26,728 nt of DNA from CAYSPU01 sp964432995 (GTDB lineage Bacteria; Verrucomicrobiota; Verrucomicrobiia; Limisphaerales; JAHDYP01): assembly GCA_964432995.1 (NCBI GenBank), contig CAYSPU010000051.1, forward strand, positions 1 through 26,728, given 5' to 3'. The translations under genes were made by a program, and so were the position numbers. The notes beneath the pieces are model-generated. The model ran no database searches, was not told the DNA's origin, and worked only from the letters and a program-made list of their open reading frames with translations. Numbering within the stretch: position 1 is the first letter of the stretch; every line of letters starts with the position of its first letter. Of this stretch, positions 1 to 7,564 are shown in pieces.

Positions 1-2487
1 GAGTTCCCCGAGGAGGGCGATTTGGGTGAGGCTGGCGCCGAGCTGATCGTGAAGATCGCGGGCAATGCGGGAGCGATCTCGTTCGAGGGCTTGCTGCTGT
101 TCGAGTCTTTCGAGTTGCCGGTTCAGTCGTTGGGTGGAGGAGAAGTGGACGGCGCCGACGAGGATCCCGAGCAGGGAGGCGGAGGTGATGCCAAGGAACC
201 ACCAGGTACGCCAGAAGGGGGGGGTGACGATGATGCCGAGGCTCTGGCCGGCAGGATTCCAGACGCCGTCCTCGTTGCAGGCGGTGACCTCGAAACGGTA
301 TTCGCCCGGGGGCAGCTTACTGTAGGGGACGGAGCGGCGTTCGCCGGCGTCGGTCCACGACGACTCGTGTCCGTGCAGCCGGTAGCGGAAGCGGGCGCGG
401 TCCGGGGCGGCGAGGTTGAGGCTGGTGTAGTGGATTTCGACACGTTCCTTGCGTGGTGGGATGCGCAGGGTATCGGGCCAGGGGACGCGGAATCCGTTGG
501 TGTTTTGCGGTTGGCCATCGACCAGCACGGCCTCGATGGCGACCTGGGGGGGGGCGGTGTTGGTGCGGAGCTGATCGGGGTGGGCGAAGGCGAGCCCTTT
601 GCTCGTGGGGAACCAGAGCCGGCCGTCGGTGCTGCGGCAGGCGCCGGGCTGCGAGCCGAGCGTGCACTCGCACGTGGGGAGTCCATCGGCCTTGCCGTAG
701 GTGCGACAGGGGACGGTGGTGATGCGTTCCGCCGCGAGGTCATCCAGGGATCGCTTGGGGATGCGCATGAGGCCGGCGTAGGATCCGATCCAGAGGAAGC
801 CTTCCCGGTCTTCCAGCAGGTAGCCGATGCTGTTGCTCTGGAGTCCTTCGCGGGTGGTGTACTGCTTCCATCGCCCCGCGTGCATTCGGACCAGCCCCCC
901 CCCGTCCGTGCCCACCCAGAGGACGCCGGCGGCGTCGACGTGGAGGGAAGAGATGTGGTCGCTGGGGAAACCCTGGGCCCTGCCGAGGGCGGTCAGCCGG
1001 TCATCGTGCAGGCAGTGCAATCCGCCTCCCACGGTTCCGATCCACAACCGTCCTTCGGGATCGTCGGCGATGGCGCGGACGACCGGAGAGACGAGGCCGT
1101 CGCGGGTCGTGTAGAGGCGCCAGTTGGGCTCCTCGTAGCATGCCAGGCCGCCTTCGGTTCCGACCCACAACCGCCCTTGGCGGTCCTGGTGGAGCGCGAG
1201 AATGTCCGGAGGAAGCGAGCGGGCCGTGGCCGGCTGGACGAAGGCGCCGTCGGCGAGTTGGCGGAGACCGGCGCGCAACGTGCCGGCCCAGACGCGGCCG
1301 GAGCGGTCGGCCAGCACGGCGCGAACGGGGAGGTTGGTGAAACCCTCGACCGGATGAAGGCGCGTGAGTTGGTTTTCGTTCCAATGATCGATTCCCCCGT
1401 CGTTGTAGCCAATCCACACGCCGCCTTCCGTGCCCGCGCAAGTGGACTGGACAACGAGGCCGCGCGAGGCCTCCAGCGTGGCGAACCGCTGGCGCCGGGC
1501 CCGGTTCAGGCCGCCGCCGTCCGTGCCCACCCAGAGGCTGCCTTCCCGATCGACCACCAAGGACAGAACGTAGTCGTTGGACAGCTCCTGTTCGGTGGAG
1601 AGGCGGTGAGCGTTGCCGGCGGCGTCGAACCAGAAGACTCCGGCGCCCAGGGTGCCGACGATGAGGTTGCCGTCGCGGTCAGTGCAGGTTGCCGAAACGG
1701 GGGTACTGCCCCAGGGATAGGGGGCGAGGTCGTGCTGGAATTGGTTGCCGTTCCAGAGTTGGATGCGGCGGTTGGCCAGGCGCCAGTGCCCCCCGCCGGG
1801 GCGGGCGACCAGGGAGTCCAGCCCTCCGCGAACGTCCGCCGACTGGAGGGGCAAATCGGCGCGTCCGAGGTCGGCGGCGGGGTCGAGCGTCGCCAGCCGC
1901 GTGTGCGCTCCGATCCAGAGCGGACCGGCGGCTTCGGCGATGACCGCCCGGGGCCGGCCGAACTCGTCCACGCCCAAATGCCAGACGTTCACGCGGCCCT
2001 GGTAGTGGCGGCAGAGTTCACCGTTGGCGGTGTAGAGCCAGACGGCGCCGTGGGAATCCTCACAAGCAAACAACAACCGCCCCTCGCGTTCCTGGCGGCC
2101 GATGTCGAGGCTGATCACCCTTCCCTCCTTGGCGAGCACGACGCCGGCGGTTTCGGTGCCGATCCAGAGTTGGCCCTGGCTGTCTTCGAACAAGCTGACC
2201 ACTCGGCTGCTCTTCAGCCCGGGAGTGTTGCTCTCGTCGAATACGGCAAAGTGGATTCCGTCGAACCGCACCAGGCCGTTCAGAGTGCCCAGCCACAGGT
2301 AACCGTCGCGCGCCTGGGTCATCGCGATCACCGAGCTCTGCGGCAGGCCGTCGTCGGTCTCCCACCGCCGGTCGACGGTGTAGGGTGTTTCCAGGGGAAT
2401 CGCGACCGCGGCGGCGGCAGCGGACGTATCCGGGTCGGGCCCGAGGAGGACCCCCGCCACGGCCAGCGCCCGGCAGATGTTCCGCAT
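1..2487 (-). CDS. Two-component propeller sensor histidine kinase (3' part outside window)
   Basis: The frame is open from an ATG at 2487 through the left edge, giving 829 codons without a stop. The product starts with a signal-like segment (about residues 1-24). It continues with the typical WETDDGLPQSSV opening and many Reg_prop repeats of the form G.LWIGT..GGL, for example LWVGTDGGGL (to about residue 640). Next come a Y_Y_Y-type domain (about 670-750, with YRLHGHESSWTDAG), a membrane helix near 760-782 (FLGITSASLLGILVGA), a short coiled coil, and a HisKA_3 dimerisation motif RIARDLHDQLG in which His813 would be phosphorylated. The HATPase domain must lie beyond the window. The family senses an unknown periplasmic ligand, often glycan-related, and usually signals to a LuxR/NarL-type regulator; neither ligand nor partner is visible here. 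It lies 69 bp downstream of the pseudopilin gene on the same strand. The start has only a weak GAGAA ribosome site. Confidence 0.88.
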   Translation of the reverse strand, partial: MRNICRALAVAGVLLGPDPDTSAAAAAVAIPLETPYTVDRRWETDDGLPQSSVIAMTQARDGYLWLGTLNGLVRFDGIHFAVFDESNTPGLKSSRVVSLFEDSQGQLWIGTETAGVVLAKEGRVISLDIGRQEREGRLLFACEDSHGAVWLYTANGELCRHYQGRVNVWHLGVDEFGRPRAVIAEAAGPLWIGAHTRLATLDPAADLGRADLPLQSADVRGGLDSLVARPGGGHWRLANRRIQLWNGNQFQHDLAPYPWGSTPVSATCTDRDGNLIVGTLGAGVFWFDAAGNAHRLSTEQELSNDYVLSLVVDREGSLWVGTDGGGLNRARRQRFATLEASRGLVVQSTCAGTEGGVWIGYNDGGIDHWNENQLTRLHPVEGFTNLPVRAVLADRSGRVWAGTLRAGLRQLADGAFVQPATARSLPPDILALHQDRQGRLWVGTEGGLACYEEPNWRLYTTRDGLVSPVVRAIADDPEGRLWIGTVGGGLHCLHDDRLTALGRAQGFPSDHISSLHVDAAGVLWVGTDGGGLVRMHAGRWKQYTTREGLQSNSIGYLLEDREGFLWIGSYAGLMRIPKRSLDDLAAERITTVPCRTYGKADGLPTCECTLGSQPGACRSTDGRLWFPTSKGLAFAHPDQLRTNTAPPQVAIEAVLVDGQPQNTNGFRVPWPDTLRIPPRKERVEIHYTSLNLAAPDRARFRYRLHGHESSWTDAGERRSVPYSKLPPGEYRFEVTACNEDGVWNPAGQSLGIIVTPPFWRTWWFLGITSASLLGILVGAVHFSSTQRLNRQLERLEQQQALERDRSRIARDLHDQLGASLTQIALLGEL

Positions 2488-2556
2488 GACGGATTCTCGG
2501 GGTGCGGCGGGGGGGTTGTCAACGCACCTGAACGAGCGCTCCTGGCGCCCAGAGGT

Positions 2557-3318
2557 CTACCACATCCCGAACGCCCCCTCGGCTTCGTAGTACTGGGAGG
2601 CACGATAGGTGCGCATCTGTCGCATATGTTTCCAGCGGACGGCGCCATCGAGCGTGCCGATGTTGCCTCCTTGGCCGCCGATACTGGCCGGGGTTTGGCT
2701 GAAGGCCTCCGCGTGATTGTCGAAGTAATCGCTCTCCCGGATGCGGAAGCCACCGCCGGTGTGCGGCGCCAGAATCTGCTGGGAACCGTAGCAGTAGACG
2801 TTGAGATCGGCGGCCACCACGAGCGAGGGATCCTCCGATGCCGTCTGCGGGGAGATCCAGAGATTGGTGACGTTCCCGACCACTGGCCAGGGTGTCGCCT
2901 CGTGTCCGCCGAGGTAGTGATAGCCGATGGCGATTCCCCATCCCTCCTGCAGGCGCCAACCGGACCTCGTCTCGAACGAGGACGCGAGGTTGGGGCAGTC
3001 GAGCACCTTGATTCCGTCGGTGTACCGCAGGAGCACGTCGCGCGTGGCGGTGGAGAGCACTGGCGTGTGGGTGTCGTTGGTAATCGGGGAATCCGTTCCA
3101 GCGCAGGGGAGCCGATCCTGGTGATCACCGGCGTAGAGGGTGGTGGCGAGAAGGAACTGGCGGAGGTTATTGATACAGGCGGTGCGGCGGGCGCGTTCCT
3201 TGGCGCTGCTCAAGGCGGGCAGCAGGAGCGAAGCGAGAATGGCGATGATGGCGATGACCACGAGCAACTCGATCAGGGTGAACGCCGGCACGCGAACAGA
3301 CCCGCGGTGCGATCGCAT
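2557..3318 (-). CDS. Type II secretion pseudopilin-like protein (prepilin N-methylation motif)
   Basis: A 253-residue protein with a short basic leader followed by FTLIELLVVIAIIAIL, the class III prepilin signal. Cleavage would fall between Ala12 and Phe13, with the conserved Glu at mature position 5, and the hydrophobic stretch forms the pilin helix. The rest is a globular domain ending in GNIGTLDGAVRWK, matching the DG-V-W ending of the expanded pseudopilin family in Verrucomicrobiota, Lentisphaerota and Planctomycetota. I chose the ATG at 3318 because a strong GGAGGGAG ribosome site lies just upstream on this strand (bases 3324-3331) and because it gives a normal short leader. The frame is open further upstream to a possible start at 3441, which would put 53 residues before the signal. 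The substrate or role of these proteins is generally unknown, and no secretion machinery gene is nearby. Confidence 0.85.
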   Translation of the reverse strand: MRSHRGSVRVPAFTLIELLVVIAIIAILASLLLPALSSAKERARRTACINNLRQFLLATTLYAGDHQDRLPCAGTDSPITNDTHTPVLSTATRDVLLRYTDGIKVLDCPNLASSFETRSGWRLQEGWGIAIGYHYLGGHEATPWPVVGNVTNLWISPQTASEDPSLVVAADLNVYCYGSQQILAPHTGGGFRIRESDYFDNHAEAFSQTPASIGGQGGNIGTLDGAVRWKHMRQMRTYRASQYYEAEGAFGMW

Positions 3319-3451
3319 GGCCGCTCCCTCCGGGGCGGCCAAACCCGAGCAAGGTCCACCGCTCTGCGATTGCCAGTGGTTCATGAAGTTGCGCCCAGGG
3401 GGCAGTACCCGGAAGAGCCAACGGCTCGGCACGATTACCATACGCGCCGAT

Positions 3452-3462
3452 ATCTTAGCACA
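3452..3462 (-). promoter_or_regulatory. Possible extended -10 promoter for the pseudopilin gene
   Basis: Read on the - strand, the short AT-rich patch here gives TGTGC followed by TAAGAT, a good fit to an extended -10 element (TRTGN-TATAAT). No convincing -35 hexamer lies 16-18 bp upstream. Transcription would start near 3445, leaving a leader of about 127 nt before the chosen ATG. It is the only AT-rich patch in this otherwise GC-rich gap. Assigned by eye only. Confidence 0.35.
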
Positions 3463-3826
3463 TAAAATGCCAACCTCCAGTGCCCACCCACCGCTCCCCG
3501 CGCTCGGCTGCGTCGGCGAACCGACCGACCCTACCCTTCAAGGTTCTGCACCCGTGTGTAACGCGGAACGGAAGAGCTGAACAGTGTGCTTCTGGCCGCA
3601 CAGGGGTGGGCTTCCCCTGGCGCTGGCAACCTGCGGGCTAGTGCTTCGACTCGCAAGGACTGAAACAACAGCCAAACCGTGGCTCGCTCAGCACTAATCC
3701 TGAGCCAGAAGGCCGTCCGCGGACCTGTGCGCCGAAGGACCAGCCCGAGGCGCGCCGCCGAGCATTGCTCATCGCGAGACTGGACCCCTATGGGTAGACC
3801 GTGTGTTCCAGGCGGCGCGCATCGGG
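3463..3826. other. Gene-free stretch with several perfect dyads
   Basis: No credible coding region is seen in these 364 bases on either strand. One - strand frame stays open from inside the permease gene down to 3531, but its first part is only the antiphase frame of that gene and it has no start of its own here. Three perfect symmetrical elements are visible: CAGGGG-N7-CCCCTG (3601-3619), GCTCAG-N8-CTGAGC (3686-3705) and the palindrome GTCCGCGGAC (3715-3724). None is followed by a T-run on either strand, so none is a standard terminator. It could be a dispersed repeat, a structured RNA, or decayed sequence. Confidence 0.5.
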
Positions 3827-5146
3827 CTAGCGGAAGAGAAAGTGGAGCAGGAACAGGAATCCCAGGACGTAGGCCACCCACGAGACCTCGCGCGCGCGGC
3901 CGAGTCCGACGAGGAGCAGCACGTGCGCGACGAAGCCGATGGCGATGCCCTCGCTGATGCTGAAGGTGAGCGGCATGAGAATGATGATCAACGACGCCGG
4001 CACGGCCTTCGAGAGGTCGCCGAGATCCATGCCGCGGATTCCTTGAAGCATGAAGATGCCAACCATGACGAGAGCGGGGGCGGTGGCGACGGGCGGGATC
4101 ATCCGGATGAGGGGGTGGAGGAAGAGGGCGAGGAGGAAGCAGGCCGCCACGACGAGCGACACCAGACCGGTGCGGCCACCCTCCTCGACGCCGGCCGCAG
4201 ACTCGATGTAGCTGGTGACCGTCGAGGTGCCGAGGCAGGAGCCCATCATGGCGGCGCCGGCATCCGCGGCGAGCGCCCGGCCGATGCGCGGGAGATTGCC
4301 CTGCGCATCGAGCAGCCCGGCACGCTCGCCCACCCCCAACAGCGTGCCCATGTTGTCGAAGAGGTCCACAAACAAAAGGGCCAGGATCAGCGGGAAGACC
4401 TGGCCCCAATTCCGGAACACATAGGCGAGGTCGAGCTGCAGGAAGGTGGGGGCGAGCGAGGCTGGCAGGTCCACGATCCGGTTGGGCAACCGGGTCACCG
4501 CGGTTCCGGGTTCGCCGGATGGAACCACGAGGCCGACGAGGGCTACCGCGAGGATGGAGAGGACGATGGCTCCGCGGACTTTGCGCCAAACGAGCACCGC
4601 CGTGAGGACGATGCCTGCCAGCGCGAGCAACGTGGGCGGGGCCCCCAGGTCGCCCGCCGTCACCAGGGTCTGCGGGTGGGCGCGGACGATCCCGGCCTTC
4701 TGGAGACCGATAAAGGCGATGAACAGCCCGATGCCGCAGCCGATGGCCGTCTTCAGTTCCCTGGGGATGGCTTCGATGATTTTGCGGCGCACGCCGGAGA
4801 CGGTGAGCAGCAGGAAGATCGCTCCGCTCACGAAGACCATCCCCAAGGCGGCGGTCCAGGGGATCTTCATGGTGACGCAGATGGTGAACGTGAAGAAGGC
4901 GTTCATGCCCATGCCCGGTGCCAGCGCGATGGGGTAATTGGTGGCCAAGCCCATGACGGCGGTCATCAACGCTGAAGCCAAGGCCGTCGCCGTGATCACC
5001 GCACCGGCGTCCATGCCGGCTCCCTTCAGAATGTCCGCGTTCACCGCCAGGATGTAGGCCATCGCCGCAAAGGTCGTCAGGCCGGCCGTCACCTCCGTGC
5101 GCAGCGTCGTCCCGTGGCGGGTGAAGTGGAACCAGCGTTCGAGCAT
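3827..5146 (-). CDS. AzgA/PbuG-type purine (guanine/hypoxanthine) permease
   Basis: A 439-residue, strongly hydrophobic protein with about 12-14 predicted membrane segments, the usual length for AzgA-type members of the nucleobase/ascorbate transporter superfamily. Diagnostic motifs are FFTFTICVTMKIPW and the preceding LAPGMGMNAFF, then LFVDLFDNMGTLLGV, and GTSTVTSYIESAAGVEEGG. Relatives import guanine, hypoxanthine or adenine with protons, but exact substrate choice cannot be read from the sequence. The start MLERWFHFTRHGTTLRTEV matches the family N-terminus, so the ATG at 5146 is well supported. It lies 101 bp downstream of the metallophosphoesterase stop on the same strand and may have its own promoter. 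No purine riboswitch core is recognised in that gap. Confidence 0.93.
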   Translation of the reverse strand: MLERWFHFTRHGTTLRTEVTAGLTTFAAMAYILAVNADILKGAGMDAGAVITATALASALMTAVMGLATNYPIALAPGMGMNAFFTFTICVTMKIPWTAALGMVFVSGAIFLLLTVSGVRRKIIEAIPRELKTAIGCGIGLFIAFIGLQKAGIVRAHPQTLVTAGDLGAPPTLLALAGIVLTAVLVWRKVRGAIVLSILAVALVGLVVPSGEPGTAVTRLPNRIVDLPASLAPTFLQLDLAYVFRNWGQVFPLILALLFVDLFDNMGTLLGVGERAGLLDAQGNLPRIGRALAADAGAAMMGSCLGTSTVTSYIESAAGVEEGGRTGLVSLVVAACFLLALFLHPLIRMIPPVATAPALVMVGIFMLQGIRGMDLGDLSKAVPASLIIILMPLTFSISEGIAIGFVAHVLLLVGLGRAREVSWVAYVLGFLFLLHFLFR

Positions 5147-5154
5147 CCCGGCTG

Positions 5155-5183
5155 CTTCTACGCGATTGTCGTGGCGTTGAAAA
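5155..5183 (-). promoter_or_regulatory. Weak candidate promoter just upstream of the purine permease
   Basis: On the - strand, TTTTCA and TAGAAG are separated by 17 bp, each matching 4 of 6 consensus bases. The -10 lies only about 9 bases before the ATG at 5146, so an mRNA from here would be nearly leaderless. The proposed mraZ promoter has a similar TAGAAA -10. Both hexamers are weak and this is offered only as a candidate. Confidence 0.2.
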
Positions 5184-5247
5184 GCCCGGTCTGCGGATGG
5201 ACGGCTTCGGGCGTCGCCGGTTCCCGCAAAGGCGCAGGGGACGCCAA

Positions 5248-6294
5248 CTACGCCGCCGGCTTCGGCGTTTCCGGATGGCGTGGCAGGCGGTGGCTCCGAA
5301 TGCTCAGGGGACTCCCCGGGGCGTGATCCGCGGTCAACTCCAGGAAGCCTCCGTCATGGAACCATTCGAGTCCGGCCAGTGAAGGGCAGAGCTGAACCCG
5401 AAAGCGTTTCCAGGAACGCGCCCGCCGCAGGCCTTCCGACATCCGTCGCACGGAGTGGCCGAGGAAGGTGATGCGCGGAAGTCCCGCGAGCCGGAGACTC
5501 GTTCGCAGGATGAACGGGGAATGCAGGTGCCCGACGATCGTCGCCTCGAGCTGCGCCGCTCGCCGGCGCACCGCCAGTTCCTCCCACAGAAACGGAAGGG
5601 CGGTGGGATCGTGCAGAAACAGAACAATGCGCCGATCGTCGGGCACCGCCTCGAGCGCGTCGCGGATTGCGCCCAGATGTTGCGCGCGCAAGGCCCGCCA
5701 GCGCGGCCGTTCTTCAGGCAGCGCCTCCGGCTCATACACGGGAAAGGCCAGGAGGCTCGACGTCAAACCGAGGAGGGAATAGTCACCCACGCGCCGATGC
5801 CAGAATGGAGCGAAGCCGAACTCCCCGACGCAGCGATCCCAACTGGCCAACCGGAACCCCCCGCACGCCCCGAAGATGCTGAACTTGCCGAGTTCGTGGT
5901 CGCCCAGCACCGGCTGAAAGCGGTCGCCCCATGCGGCCCGCAAGCGCCCCAGACACAGCGCCGCACTCTCGGCGGCCGCGTCGTCGCTCACCCCGACGAA
6001 TCCCGTGTCACAAGAGTAGTCGCCGTTTCCGATGACTAGGTCCGCGTCCCCAGCCCGGGCAAGGAAATCGTCGAGCAGCAGGTTGTGAGCGAAGGGATCC
6101 CGGAGCCAGAAGTGGTGACGGTAAGCAGCGACCGCCAGCCGGAGAAGCCGGCTCCGCAGCGCGCGCGACTCGTAACCGCGCCGAGCCTTCTCCGCAGGCG
6201 ACGCGTAGTGGACGTCGCTGACGACCAGGATGCGCATCGTTCGCGGAGAGTCGAGTGGCGGCGGCGGTTCCGGCGAGGGCGCGGCGGGGGTCAT
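5248..6294 (-). CDS. Metallophosphoesterase (calcineurin-like phosphatase family)
   Basis: A 348-residue protein carrying the ordered metal-binding motifs of calcineurin-like phosphoesterases: VVSDVHY (Asp27, His29), NGDY (Asp92), GDHE (131-134), LHDP (His228) and GHLH (255-258). The usual third motif is GN(H)(D/E); here Asn is replaced by Asp, an uncommon change at a metal-coordinating position. The substrate is unknown. The ATG at 6294 overlaps the kinase stop by four bases (ATGA), which suggests translational coupling. A second in-frame Met just before RILVVSDVHY (6237) is an alternative start that would remove a Pro-rich 19-residue leader. There is no signal peptide, so it is probably cytoplasmic. 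The pairing with a histidine kinase suggests a shared regulon, but that is inference. Confidence 0.85.
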   Translation of the reverse strand: MTPAAPSPEPPPPLDSPRTMRILVVSDVHYASPAEKARRGYESRALRSRLLRLAVAAYRHHFWLRDPFAHNLLLDDFLARAGDADLVIGNGDYSCDTGFVGVSDDAAAESAALCLGRLRAAWGDRFQPVLGDHELGKFSIFGACGGFRLASWDRCVGEFGFAPFWHRRVGDYSLLGLTSSLLAFPVYEPEALPEERPRWRALRAQHLGAIRDALEAVPDDRRIVLFLHDPTALPFLWEELAVRRRAAQLEATIVGHLHSPFILRTSLRLAGLPRITFLGHSVRRMSEGLRRARSWKRFRVQLCPSLAGLEWFHDGGFLELTADHAPGSPLSIRSHRLPRHPETPKPAA

Positions 6295-7421
6295 TCGGGC
6301 GACGCGGCGGGAGGGCGCAGCAACGGCAACAGGATCCGGAAAACCGTGCCGTGGTTGCGTTTGGTCTCCACGCGGATCGACCCGTGGTGCTCGCCGATGA
6401 TCCGCTGGGTGATCGCCAGACCCAGCCCCGTGCCGCCGGCTTTGCTCGTCACGAACGGGCTGAAGAGTCGGGGTAGTATCTCCGGCGGAACTCCCGGGCC
6501 GCTGTCCCGGATCTCGAGTTGGATCTGGGGCTCCCTCTTGTGCGGCTCGAATCGGGAGATGTGCTCGGTGGCCACGACGACCTCGGTGCGCAGGACGAGT
6601 TCTCCGCCCTCACTCATCGCTTCGACGGCATTGAGGAGAAGGTTCAAGAACGCCTGTTCGAGTTGGCGGGCATCGGCGTTGACGCAGTCGTGGCCGGCCT
6701 GCAGCAGCAGCCTGGCCTCGACGCGGTTGGCTTTGAACTGATGTTGCACCAGGCGCAGCGCGTTGTGCAGCAGCTCGTGGAGGCTCGCCGGCGCGTAACT
6801 CCCCAGTGCCGGGCCGGCGAAACGCAGCAACTGACTCACCAGCAAATCAATCCTCCCCACTTCGCAGCGCACCAGCGATGCCGCGTCCGAGTCCGGTTGC
6901 TTCTCCAACAGGAGTTCGACAAAGGCCTTCACCGCGACGAGCGCGTTCTTGATTTCGTGCGCGACTCCGGCGGAGAGCGTCCCGACCGTGGCCAGTTTCT
7001 GTACGTGCTCGGTCATGGTCTCGAGTTCACGCGCCGAGCTGAGGTCCTGGAGAATCACCAGCGCTGCCTTCGGACCGCCAGCCGCTGGTTGCCAGGGGAA
7101 CACGGTGGCCCGAACCGTGACCGGTCCATCGGTCGCGGAAGGGAACGTAACAAGACGTTCCGGCGCCGCCGTTCCTTGTCCGAGCACCGGTTTGACGACC
7201 GACTCGAGAGAGGAAGGGAGGGGGAGGGAGAGGGTGGCGTGAGGGTCCGCCACAGCCAAACCCGTGAGCCGGATGCCTGCGGGGTTGGCGCTGACGATTC
7301 TGAGGTTGGCGTCGACGAGCAGAATCCCCGGTTCGGCCGCCCTTCCCAGGGCTCGAGAGAGGTCGGGGCTTTCGGTAAGTCCTTGGCCGCGTCGAGATTT
7401 CGATGACGTTCTCGTGGGCAC
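6291..7421 (-). CDS. PAS-domain sensor histidine kinase (NtrB-like), orphan
   Basis: A 376-residue soluble kinase. A PAS-like domain spans about residues 25-130 (GILLVDANLRIVSANPAG). The HisKA H-box is LSAGVAHEIKNALVAVKAF with phospho-acceptor His155. The ATPase domain has an N-box LNLLLNAVEAM (Asn264), G1 DSGPGVPPEI (Asp306), an F-box LFSPFVTSK and G2 GGTGLGLAI. All catalytic motifs are intact. There is no membrane helix, so it should sense a cytoplasmic signal, as NtrB-type kinases do. No response regulator gene is in the window. The start is a GTG at 7421 with no clear ribosome site; the next in-frame Met lies after the PAS domain, so GTG is preferred. The gene is divergent from mraZ, with about 60 bp between its start and the dyad near 7484. 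Confidence 0.9.
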   Translation of the reverse strand: MPTRTSSKSRRGQGLTESPDLSRALGRAAEPGILLVDANLRIVSANPAGIRLTGLAVADPHATLSLPLPSSLESVVKPVLGQGTAAPERLVTFPSATDGPVTVRATVFPWQPAAGGPKAALVILQDLSSARELETMTEHVQKLATVGTLSAGVAHEIKNALVAVKAFVELLLEKQPDSDAASLVRCEVGRIDLLVSQLLRFAGPALGSYAPASLHELLHNALRLVQHQFKANRVEARLLLQAGHDCVNADARQLEQAFLNLLLNAVEAMSEGGELVLRTEVVVATEHISRFEPHKREPQIQLEIRDSGPGVPPEILPRLFSPFVTSKAGGTGLGLAITQRIIGEHHGSIRVETKRNHGTVFRILLPLLRPPAASPE

Positions 7422-7483
7422 GCGATCGGGAGTTCAGCACGGATCCAGAGGGAGCGCAAGGAGGAGTTTTCAGGAGATAAAGG

Positions 7484-7499
7484 TTGACCGGTGGGTCAA
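7484..7499. promoter_or_regulatory. Perfect dyad TTGACC-N4-GGTCAA over the -35 region
   Basis: TTGACCGGTGGGTCAA is a perfect 6-bp inverted repeat with a 4-bp centre. Its left arm is the proposed -35 hexamer and its right half contains an extra TGGGT. Symmetry of this kind is typical of a site for a dimeric regulator, but by chance or by design it also places a TTGACC on the opposite strand facing the kinase gene. No well-spaced -10 is seen on that side. Confidence 0.4.
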
Positions 7500-7512
7500 A
7501 GGTAATTAGAAA
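7484..7512 (+). promoter_or_regulatory. Putative sigma70-type promoter of the dcw cluster
   Basis: TTGACC (7484-7489, 5 of 6 to the -35 consensus) and TAGAAA (7507-7512, 4 of 6 to the -10) are separated by exactly 17 bp. Transcription would start near 7519, inside the MraZ box array, and give a leader of about 46 nt before mraZ. The position relative to the boxes is what an autorepressed mraZ promoter requires. Confidence 0.55.
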
Positions 7513-7547
7513 TGGGTCGTCGTGGGTCGAAATGGGTTGGTGTGGAA
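7513..7547 (+). promoter_or_regulatory. MraZ operator: phased TGGGT boxes
   Basis: Three exact TGGGT boxes at 7513-7517, 7523-7527 and 7533-7537 are followed by an imperfect TGGAA at 7543-7547, each separated by exactly five bases. A further TGGGT lies at 7492-7496, 21 bp upstream of the first. MraZ from Escherichia coli is known to bind TGGGN direct repeats with 5-nt spacers upstream of its own gene, so this is a strong match. The array starts right after the proposed -10, so bound MraZ would block transcription start. Confidence 0.85.
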
Positions 7548-7564
7548 TAGCCCCGACCTTGGTC

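Noticed and set aside
22..3465. A 1147-codon open frame on the + strand
   Set aside because: It is antisense to the propeller kinase and pseudopilin genes, whose - strand products carry clear family motifs throughout. The + product is Gly/Ala/Glu-rich without any motif; high GC content keeps the antisense frame open.
3803..4975. A 390-codon open frame on the + strand
   Set aside because: It is antisense to the AzgA-type permease, whose membrane segments and motifs are unmistakable.
5147..5247. Possible purine riboswitch ahead of the permease
   Set aside because: None of the conserved purine-riboswitch core sequences is visible, and the 101-bp GC-rich gap is a poor fit.
7484..7564. N-terminal extension of MraZ by 27 codons
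   Set aside because: It would translate the promoter and operator array, and MraZ proteins begin close to the first SpoVT/AbrB half.
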